DNA of 7,101 bases from Candidatus Thiosymbion ectosymbiont of Robbea hypermnestra (GTDB lineage: Bacteria > Pseudomonadota > Gammaproteobacteria > Chromatiales > Chromatiaceae): NCBI GenBank assembly GCA_020443945.1, contig JAIZWN010000548.1, positions 1 through 7,101 on the forward strand. The letters are read 5' to 3'. Shown piece after piece: positions 1-4,344 of this stretch (its first letter is position 1; every line of letters begins with the position of its first letter). Both the position numbers and the translations under genes were made by a program. The notes under the pieces were generated by a model. The model saw only the letters and a list, made by a program, of their open reading frames with translations, was not told the origin of the DNA and searched no databases.

Positions 1-9
1 TAAAATCTG

Positions 10-58
10 TAGGATGGGGCGCGAGACCACGCTAGGCTTTGCCTGTCCTATCATCCTA
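10..58. repeat. Degenerate inverted repeat, possible dispersed intergenic element
   Basis: TAGGATG (10-16) is the reverse complement of CATCCTA (52-58), and the segment between is GC-rich and imperfectly self-complementary. The outer GTAGGATGGG start resembles a class of small palindromic intergenic repeats that I recall from many proteobacterial genomes; this is from memory, not a search. No open reading frame here looks genuine. If real, it is a worn copy, because the central arms no longer pair cleanly. Confidence 0.35.
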
Positions 59-88
59 TAGATCACAGCACTACCTTCTTCCGTTCTC

Positions 89-148
89 GGTGCGGTTCGC
101 GTCCACTCCCTAGCGCCGTCCGGCAAGACCTACCCCGCTCACCGCACC
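89..148. repeat. Split inverted repeat GGTGCGGT / ACCGCACC
   Basis: GGTGCGGT (89-96) pairs perfectly with ACCGCACC (141-148), and CTACG follows the right arm. Read on the minus strand it begins CGTAGGGTGCGGTGAGCG, which resembles a widespread bacterial intergenic repeat of the form GTAGGGTGCGGTGAGCG...AACCGCACC. In the form I remember, the arms are separated by only about ten bases. Here the interval is 44 nt (97-140), so the copy is expanded or interrupted. The family assignment is from memory. Confidence 0.45.
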
Positions 149-160
149 CTACGATTCTGG

Positions 161-182
161 ATTCCGGCTTCCCTGCCGGAAT
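161..182. repeat. dRS3-like short inverted repeat
   Basis: ATTCCGGC (161-168) and GCCGGAAT (175-182) are perfect 8-bp inverted arms around a 6-nt loop, flanked by GG on the left and GACGG on the right. The overall form, GGATTCC...GGAATGACGG, resembles the ATTCCC-N8-GGGAAT dispersed repeats (dRS3 in Neisseria) and similar elements in other proteobacteria. Such repeats are known integration targets for some phages and insertion sequences. A single copy is visible in this window. Confidence 0.5.
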
Positions 183-219
183 GACGGCCAGCTTGTACTT
201 TACCCATGACCCACGATCC

Positions 220-243
220 CTTTGTGGCTTGGCGTCTTTGTGT
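220..243. repeat. CTTTGTG-type short repeat
   Basis: CTTTGTGG (220-227) recurs as CTTTGTGT (236-243), separated by a diverged unit TTGGCGT. Read on the minus strand this is CACAAAG...CACAAAG. It resembles the short CACAAAGA-type tandem repeats that I recall from intergenic DNA of many bacteria. It lies just beyond the 3' end of the antitoxin gene. Only two good units remain, so it may be a decayed copy. Confidence 0.35.
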
Positions 244-260
244 GAGCATTGATAATGCTC
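244..260 (-). terminator. Hairpin just after the antitoxin stop codon
   Basis: GAGCATT (244-250), loop gat, AATGCTC (254-260) form a perfect 7-bp stem with a 3-nt loop. It starts one base past the TAA stop (264-262) of the HTH antitoxin gene. No run of U follows on the minus strand, so it is not a textbook intrinsic terminator. A role in ending or stabilising the toxin-antitoxin transcript is inferred from position only. Confidence 0.4.
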
Positions 261-261
261 C

Positions 262-627
262 TTAGGCCGCGCTCAGCATGAAGTCGACGTGTACGGCATC
301 GTAAGGGAACAGGATCTTGCCTTGTTCAGTCTTGCGCAGGAGCCCGGCGTTCAGCAGTGCTGTGACGTCTCCGTGTACCGCCTTGACGTCGCGCCCTACT
401 CGGCGAGCGGCCTCGCGTATCGATATCGCTCCGGCTCCCGTCATGGTTGCCAACAGCTCCCAACGCTTACGCGTCAGCACCTTGAACAACAGTGTGGGGG
501 ATTCGAAGCTGATGAACCGACCCTGCCTCTTGCCTCCCAACGCTGCCGAGGCTCGGCGGCTCGTCTCCCCCCGCGGGCAGATTTCAAGGGTGACGGGATT
601 GGGCTTAGGGTCTGAGTTCATCGACAT
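262..627 (-). CDS. Winged-HTH DNA-binding antitoxin, partner of the TumE-like toxin
   Basis: This 121-residue protein probably binds DNA and neutralises the product of the overlapping upstream gene. Residues 1-40 are polar and proline/arginine-rich with little predicted structure. From about residue 46 there is a winged helix-turn-helix. A first helix region, LFKVLTRKRWELLATM (47-62), is followed by SIREAARRVGRD (69-80), a recognition helix around VKAVHGDVTALLNAGL (81-96) and a short wing, LRKTEQGKILFPYD (97-110). This pattern matches the small HTH proteins (NCBI name HVO_A0114 family) that commonly pair with DUF6516/TumE-like proteins. The ATG at 627-625 lies inside the end of the toxin gene, giving a 23-nt overlap that suggests translational coupling. 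A second ATG, codon 3 at 621-619, is also possible. Antitoxins of this kind usually repress their own operon, and a palindrome in the upstream promoter (911-931) is a candidate target. The HTH call is firm; the antitoxin role rests on the pairing. Confidence 0.8.
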   Translation of the reverse strand: MSMNSDPKPNPVTLEICPRGETSRRASAALGGKRQGRFISFESPTLLFKVLTRKRWELLATMTGAGAISIREAARRVGRDVKAVHGDVTALLNAGLLRKTEQGKILFPYDAVHVDFMLSAA

Positions 628-886
628 CGCTCCAGAAGTCCTCGATGAGTTGGGCAGGCGTGGTTAACCGGTAGGGATGCTCCTCGTCATCCAAGTGCTT
701 GTGATCACCCTTGCCCGATTCGTTGTCGTAGCGCAGAACGCATTGCCCGTCGACGACGAACGCCAGCCTGTACTTCAAATCGTGCGCACTGCCCGGTAAG
801 GGCGATGGAACCCGCCAGATAAGCAACTCGGCAAACGCGTTCTCGGCAACGACGTGTCGTTCTTCGAGGAGAAGCTCGGCGGGCAT
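605..886 (-). CDS. TumE-like (DUF6516) toxin-antitoxin protein
   Basis: This small soluble protein of 93 residues is the probable toxin of a two-gene toxin-antitoxin module. It matches the DUF6516/TumE pattern. The N-terminus is MPAELLLEERHVV, the middle strand is LLIWRVPSPLPGSAHDLKYRLAFVVDG (21-47), and the hallmark block RYDNESGKGDHKH covers 52-64. The C-terminus, PYRLTTPAQLIEDFWSDVDEL, is acidic. The molecular target of the family is not something I can state. I chose the ATG at 886-884 for three reasons: family members as I recall them start this way, an open frame reaching back to a GTG at 970-968 adds 28 residues unlike the family, and a promoter (893-921) lies inside that extension. 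The antitoxin gene starts 23 nt before this gene's stop, so the two share an mRNA with the toxin first. The family call is strong; toxicity is inferred. Confidence 0.77.
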   Translation of the reverse strand: MPAELLLEERHVVAENAFAELLIWRVPSPLPGSAHDLKYRLAFVVDGQCVLRYDNESGKGDHKHLDDEEHPYRLTTPAQLIEDFWSDVDELRP

Positions 887-892
887 GCTGCA

Positions 893-921
893 ACCGTAAC
901 GGGCAGGTCTGTTGTTGTCAA
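893..921 (-). promoter_or_regulatory. Candidate promoter of the toxin-antitoxin operon, predicted leaderless
   Basis: Read on the minus strand, a perfect -35 hexamer TTGACA (921-916) is followed by a 17-nt spacer and TACGGT (898-893, 3 of 6 to TATAAT). Then come exactly 6 nt and the ATG at 886. Transcription would start at or within a base or two of the ATG, giving a leaderless mRNA; consistent with this, no Shine-Dalgarno sequence precedes that ATG. The -35 box sits inside an 8-bp inverted repeat. The weak -10 box is the main doubt. Confidence 0.5.
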
Positions 922-931
922 ATACAACAAC
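911..931. repeat. Perfect inverted repeat over the -35 box, candidate operator
   Basis: GTTGTTGT (911-918), spacer caaat, ACAACAAC (924-931) are perfect 8-bp inverted arms. The repeat covers most of the TTGACA -35 element of the toxin-antitoxin promoter and begins 25 bp upstream of the toxin ATG. A bound dimer of the HTH antitoxin here would block RNA polymerase, which is the usual autoregulation of type II modules. A half-site ACAACAA recurs at 981-987. Binding is inferred from position and symmetry only. Confidence 0.5.
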
Positions 932-988
932 GCTGATTGGGACGCTCAACACCGGGGGCTCACATGTCACGTCGGCCGCGACAACAAA

Positions 989-2152
989 TTACCGGGGATC
1001 AGTGACAATGTGAGAAGTAAGGATCGGGAGCTCTCGTAACGGCAGCACGGACAGCCGTTCATCCAGCTCATAAGCGTCGCTTCCAGGGTAGAGCACCCAG
1101 AGGTGCTCTAACCGGAGATCCTGCAAAGCGATGCGCATCGAGCGACTGGGGCCCGGCGCATCGGCCGTCTTGAACTCGAAACCGTAACGCTTTCCCCGGA
1201 TGGTAATCATCAGGTCCAGCTCGGCGCCGCCGTGGGTCGCCCAGAAGTAGGCCTCGCGTCGCTGAAAGGTGGCCAGTACCTGTTCAAGGGCAAATCCTTC
1301 CCAAGAGGACCCGAGCTTCGGGTGTGACAGAAGATCGTCGCCGGACTCCAACTCCAGCAGGGCGTGCAGAAGGCCCGAATCGCGCACATAGACCTTCGGC
1401 GCCTTGACCTGTCGTTTGGAAAGATTCTCGAACCAGGGCGGAAGGACCCGGACCAGGTAGGCCCCCGAGAGGATATCCAGATACCGACGGGTGGTGGTCT
1501 CACCGGTGCCCAACGACCGTGCAAGCTCGGCTGCGTTCCAGAGCTGCCCGTGATAATGGGCGATCATGGTCCAGAAGCGGCGTAGTGTCTCAGCGGGGAG
1601 CGAAATACCCAGCTGCGGAATGTCGCGCTCCAGCAGGGTTCGCAGGAAATCCCGGCGCCAACCGAAGGAGGCCGCGTCGTCAGGGGCCAGAAAGGACCGT
1701 GGGAATCCTCCTCTGCGCCAGAGTCTGTCCTGGCTCCCCGCGCCGGTTTCGCGCAGATCGAATCCTCCCAAGTCCAGAAAGCCGATCCGACCTGCCAGGG
1801 ATTCGGAAATCCCCTTGACGAGGCTGGGCGAGGCGCTGCCGAGGATCAGGAAACGGGTGGTGGCTTCGGGGCGGTCGATCAGAACCCGGAGTATCTCGAA
1901 CAGCTCCGGGCGACGCTGGATCTCGTCGATGACCACAAGACCCGAGAGTACCCCCAGGTTGCGCATGGGGGCGGACAACCGGCGTACATCGACAGGGGAC
2001 TCCAGGTCGAAGAGGGTACAGGTGGGTTCTTCGGACGCAATCACGCGCGCCAGCGTGGTCTTCCCGCACTGGCGCGGACCCAGGATCGCCACGCCGGGGT
2101 GAGTGCGAAAAAGGTCTCGGATACGCTCAACGGCCTGGGGGCGATCAACCAT
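989..2152 (-). CDS. AAA+ ATPase with DUF4143 C-terminal domain
   Basis: This 387-residue protein has the usual size and layout of the AAA_14-DUF4143 family. The ATPase domain carries Walker A GPRQCGKT (25-32), Walker B LVVIDEIQ (72-79) and a sensor-like strand LILGSAS (102-108). A helical segment with ERDIPQLG (175-182) follows, then a helix-turn-helix-like stretch WNAAELARSLGTGETTTRRYLDIL (205-228). The C-terminal domain has GSSWEGFALEQ (281-291), ELDLMI (311-316) and FEFK (325-328). The E-x-D...E-x-K arrangement resembles a PD-(D/E)xK nuclease core; that is my inference. The family is widespread, variable between strains and poorly understood biologically. The ATG at 2152 has no close Shine-Dalgarno sequence and sits 6 nt after a strong promoter. 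The gene follows recX after 74 nt and precedes the toxin-antitoxin pair, so it is probably accessory cargo. All motifs are intact with no frameshift. Confidence 0.9.
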   Translation of the reverse strand: MVDRPQAVERIRDLFRTHPGVAILGPRQCGKTTLARVIASEEPTCTLFDLESPVDVRRLSAPMRNLGVLSGLVVIDEIQRRPELFEILRVLIDRPEATTRFLILGSASPSLVKGISESLAGRIGFLDLGGFDLRETGAGSQDRLWRRGGFPRSFLAPDDAASFGWRRDFLRTLLERDIPQLGISLPAETLRRFWTMIAHYHGQLWNAAELARSLGTGETTTRRYLDILSGAYLVRVLPPWFENLSKRQVKAPKVYVRDSGLLHALLELESGDDLLSHPKLGSSWEGFALEQVLATFQRREAYFWATHGGAELDLMITIRGKRYGFEFKTADAPGPSRSMRIALQDLRLEHLWVLYPGSDAYELDERLSVLPLRELPILTSHIVTDPR

Positions 2153-2158
2153 GACGAC

Positions 2159-2187
2159 ACTATAATCCTTGCAAATCCTCCTCTCAA
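2159..2187 (-). promoter_or_regulatory. Candidate promoter of the DUF4143 ATPase gene, predicted leaderless
   Basis: On the minus strand, TTGAGA (2187-2182, 5 of 6 to consensus) is followed by 17 nt and TATAGT (2164-2159, 5 of 6). Six more bases reach the ATG at 2152, so transcription should start close to the ATG itself. The GAGGAGG seen upstream would then be in untranscribed spacer rather than acting as a ribosome site; it is also too far from the ATG to do so. The -35 box lies between the arms of the inverted repeat at 2162-2208. Confidence 0.65.
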
Positions 2188-2208
2188 TGATGGATTTTCA
2201 AGGATTAT
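2162..2208. repeat. 17-bp inverted repeat at the ATPase promoter, candidate operator
   Basis: The left arm (2162-2178, ATAATCCTTGCAAATCC) and right arm (2192-2208, GGATTTTCAAGGATTAT) are reverse complements with one mismatch in 17, around a 13-nt centre. The left arm overlaps the end of the -10 box, and the -35 box lies in the centre. The arms are AT-rich in a GC-rich window. As RNA it would be a long hairpin after recX, but no U-tract follows on the minus strand, so an operator or protein-binding site is more likely than a terminator. Confidence 0.65.
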
Positions 2209-2226
2209 GTAAGACCGGCTTCGAAA

Positions 2227-2679
2227 TCAGAATTCGTCTTTGCCGTTCAGGAGATCGGCGATGAGCTCCGCGGGAAACCCCCGGTACTCCAGAAACCGGG
2301 CCCGTTGGGCGCGTGTCTTGCGATTGGCGGCGGGCGCGGGACCGAACCGCTTGTCGTGGGCCGCGGACATCGCCTCCCACCATTCCCGCGTCGAGCGCCC
2401 CAAGCCGGACTCGATCAGCTCGTCGGCAAGACCCCGGTGGCGCAGCTCCTGGCGGATCCGCAGGGGTCCGAATCCCTTGCGCACGCGCTCGGCGACATAG
2501 ACCTCGACCGTGCGCCGATCGCTTACCAGGCCACGCTCGGCCAGGTCTTCGATGATCCGCTCGACATCTGCCTCCGTGTAACCACGGGCGCACAGCTTGC
2601 GCCGGAGCTCCCCACGGCCATGCTCCCGCAACGCCAGCAGCCGGAGCGCCTCGCGTTCGATGTCCGGTTCCAGGGTCAA
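2227..2679 (-). CDS. recX: RecX, modulator of RecA
   Basis: RecX binds the RecA filament and limits its ATPase and strand-exchange activity. The 150-residue length is typical. The all-helical repeats are visible: EREALRLLALREHGRGELRRKL (8-29) in repeat one, then RGYTEADVERIIEDLAERGLVSDRR (32-56), then YVAERVRKGFGPLRIRQELRHRGL (61-84). A charged tail, QRARFLEYRGFPAELIADLL (125-144), completes it. The start is a TTG (2679-2677) overlapping the recA stop codon TGA by 4 nt (TTGA), with no strong ribosome site of its own. Translational coupling to recA, at lower yield, is therefore likely. No other start fits, since there is no later ATG near the N-terminus and the first RecX helix begins within ten codons. 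In many gammaproteobacteria alaS follows; here an accessory ATPase gene does. Confidence 0.95.
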   Translation of the reverse strand: MTLEPDIEREALRLLALREHGRGELRRKLCARGYTEADVERIIEDLAERGLVSDRRTVEVYVAERVRKGFGPLRIRQELRHRGLADELIESGLGRSTREWWEAMSAAHDKRFGPAPAANRKTRAQRARFLEYRGFPAELIADLLNGKDEF

Positions 2680-3722
2680 GTCTTTTGAGGTTGGGTCTCG
2701 GGTTGGGAGTCGGCCGCCTCGGCATCCCCGCTCCGGGGCAACAGCCGGGCGCGGATCTTCTCCTCGACTTCCCGGGCCAGCTCGGGGTTCTCCTTGAGAA
2801 AACCGCGCACATTGTCCTTGCCCTGTCCGATCCGGTTACCCGCGTAGCCGTACCAGGCCCCGGACTTCTCCAGGATGCCTTGCTGCACGCCGAGCTCGAT
2901 GATCTCGCCCTCGCGGGAGATCCCCTCGCCATAGAGAATATCGAAGTTGACCTGCTTGAAGGGCGGCGCCACCTTGTTCTTGACCACCTTGACCTTGGTC
3001 TCGTTGCCGATCACCTCCTCGCCCTTCTTGATGGCGCCGGTGCGGCGGATGTCGAGCCGGACCGAGGCATAGAATTTGAGCGCATTGCCGCCGGTGGTGG
3101 TCTCCGGGTTGCCGAACATGACCCCGATCTTCATCCGGATCTGGTTGATGAAGATGACCGCGCAATTGGAACGCTTGATATTCGCCGTGAGCTTGCGCAG
3201 GGCCTGGGACATGAGCCGGGCCTGCAAACCCACGTGGGAGTCGCCCATCTCGCCCTCGATCTCCGCCTTCGGAGTCAGGGCCGCCACCGAATCCACCACC
3301 ACCACGTCCACGGCCCCCGAGCGCACCAGCATATCGGTGATCTCCAGCGCCTGCTCGCCGGTGTCCGGCTGGGAGACCAGGAGCTCGTTCATGTTCACCC
3401 CCAGGCGCTCCGCGTAGGTCGGGTCGAGGGCGTGCTCGGCATCCACGAAGGCCGCGGTGCCGCCCAGCTTCTGGGACTCGGCGACCATGTGCAGGGTCAG
3501 GGTCGTCTTGCCCGAGGACTCCGGGCCGTACACCTCGACCACCCGGCCCTTGGGTACGCCGCCGATTCCCAAGGCTACGTCCAGCCCAAGGGAACCCGTG
3601 GAGATGGCCTCCAGATTGCGCACCGCCCCCACGTCGCCCATGCGCATGACCGAGCCCTTGCCGAACTGTTTTTCGATCTGGCTCAGAGCGGCCGTCAGCG
3701 CCTGCTTGCGATTATCGTCCAT
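2676..3722 (-). CDS. recA: RecA recombinase
   Basis: RecA is the central enzyme of homologous recombination. It forms a filament on single-stranded DNA, hydrolyses ATP, pairs homologous strands and acts as co-protease for LexA cleavage. All 348 residues look intact. The N-terminal polymerisation helix occupies about 3-30. Walker A GPESSGKT is at 66-73, the catalytic glutamate at E96 (DAEHALDP), and Walker B ends in D144 (VVVVDSVAALTP). Loop L1 is around EGEMGDSH (156-163) and loop L2 within IRMKIGVMFGNPETTTGG (195-212). The C-terminal domain has KSGAWYGY (286-293) and an acidic/glutamine-rich tail. The ATG at 3722 is preceded by a good ribosome site, GGAGA, five nt away. recX overlaps its stop by 4 nt. 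Upstream is fabA, 106 nt away. I see no E. coli-type LexA box (CTGT-N8-ACAG) in that gap. Confidence 0.99.
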   Translation of the reverse strand: MDDNRKQALTAALSQIEKQFGKGSVMRMGDVGAVRNLEAISTGSLGLDVALGIGGVPKGRVVEVYGPESSGKTTLTLHMVAESQKLGGTAAFVDAEHALDPTYAERLGVNMNELLVSQPDTGEQALEITDMLVRSGAVDVVVVDSVAALTPKAEIEGEMGDSHVGLQARLMSQALRKLTANIKRSNCAVIFINQIRMKIGVMFGNPETTTGGNALKFYASVRLDIRRTGAIKKGEEVIGNETKVKVVKNKVAPPFKQVNFDILYGEGISREGEIIELGVQQGILEKSGAWYGYAGNRIGQGKDNVRGFLKENPELAREVEEKIRARLLPRSGDAEAADSQPETQPQKT

Positions 3723-3766
3723 TTGCTCTCCGGACCCGCTCCACGTAGCCGTATCGGAGACGGGAT

Positions 3767-3823
3767 GCGCCCGCGGCGCTTATCGAATAGTTGAATTGAA
3801 AGCCGGTAACCGCCCTGCAGGGC
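3767..3823. other. fabA-recA intergenic: two GC-rich palindromes, no clear SOS box
   Basis: The 106-nt gap contains two self-complementary segments. GCGCC-cgc-GGCGC (3767-3779) has a 5-bp stem. GCCCTGCAGGGC (3812-3823) is a perfect 12-bp palindrome starting six bases past the fabA stop. Neither is followed by a U-tract in the minus direction, so termination after fabA is possible but unproven. I could not find a convincing -35/-10 pair or a CTGT-N8-ACAG LexA site for recA here. recA may use a divergent promoter or one inside fabA, or be read through from proS-fabA. Confidence 0.4.
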
Positions 3824-3828
3824 TCGCA

Positions 3829-4344
3829 TCAAAACCCCTCGGTGGAGGTGAAGAGGCCGACCCGCAGGTCCTGCGCCGTGTAGATCAGGCGGTCGTCCAC
3901 CCGGACCTCGCCATCGCCGATGCCCAGCACCAGCCGGCGGGAGATCACGCGCTTCATATCGATGTGGTAGACCACCTTGGAAGCGGAGGGCAATACCTGC
4001 CCCGTGAATTTGACCTCGCCCACGCCCAGCGCCCGGCCATGGCCGGGATTTCCGACCCAGGCCAGATAGAAGCCCACCAGTTGCCAGAGGGCGTCCAGGC
4101 CCAGGCAGCCCGGCATGACCGGATCGCCGGGAAAATGGCAGGCGAAGAACCAGAGGTCCGGCCGGATATCCAGCTCGGCCCGGATCTCGCCCTTGCCGTT
4201 GGCGCCGCCGGCGTCCGAGATATGCACGATCCGGTCCATCATGAGCATGTTCGGCGTGGGCAGCTGGGCATTGCCCAGTCCGAACATCTCGCCCTGACCG
4301 CACTGGATCAGCTGCTCTTTGGTAAAGGCTTCCTGTCTACTCAT
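3829..4344 (-). CDS. fabA: 3-hydroxydecanoyl-ACP dehydratase/isomerase FabA
   Basis: FabA dehydrates 3-hydroxydecanoyl-ACP and isomerises trans-2- to cis-3-decenoyl-ACP, the branch point to unsaturated fatty acids in the cytosol. The 171-residue length matches the E. coli enzyme closely. The hot-dog fold core is visible, with the catalytic histidine H70 in FFACHFPGDPVMPGC (66-80) and the aspartate D84 in GLDALWQLVGFYL (82-94). Both fall at the E. coli positions, which separates FabA from FabZ. The N-terminal KEQLIQCGQGEMFG and MLMMDRI (33-39) are also typical. The ATG at 4344 lies 8 nt inside the end of proS, so the two are probably co-transcribed and translationally coupled. The usual partner fabB does not follow here; recA does instead. 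FabA needs FabB-type elongation to make unsaturated acids, so fabB is expected elsewhere in the genome. Confidence 0.97.
   Translation of the reverse strand: MSRQEAFTKEQLIQCGQGEMFGLGNAQLPTPNMLMMDRIVHISDAGGANGKGEIRAELDIRPDLWFFACHFPGDPVMPGCLGLDALWQLVGFYLAWVGNPGHGRALGVGEVKFTGQVLPSASKVVYHIDMKRVISRRLVLGIGDGEVRVDDRLIYTAQDLRVGLFTSTEGF

Noticed and set aside
887..970. Upstream extension of the toxin gene from a GTG at 970
   Set aside because: The 28 added residues do not resemble the family N-terminus and contain the promoter and palindrome; the ATG at 886 fits better.
2162..2208. Inverted repeat as an intrinsic terminator for recX
   Set aside because: The stem is AT-rich with a 13-nt loop and no U-tract follows; its placement on the ATPase promoter suggests an operator instead.
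2685..3794. Long open frame of 369 codons on the plus strand opposite recA
   Set aside because: It is a codon-bias mirror of recA, rich in L, G, H and D with no domain pattern; such antisense frames are expected in GC-rich DNA.
3829..4344. FabZ rather than FabA
   Set aside because: The 171-residue length, H70/D84 spacing and GLDALWQLVGFYL block are those of FabA; FabZ is shorter and has a glutamate at the second catalytic position.
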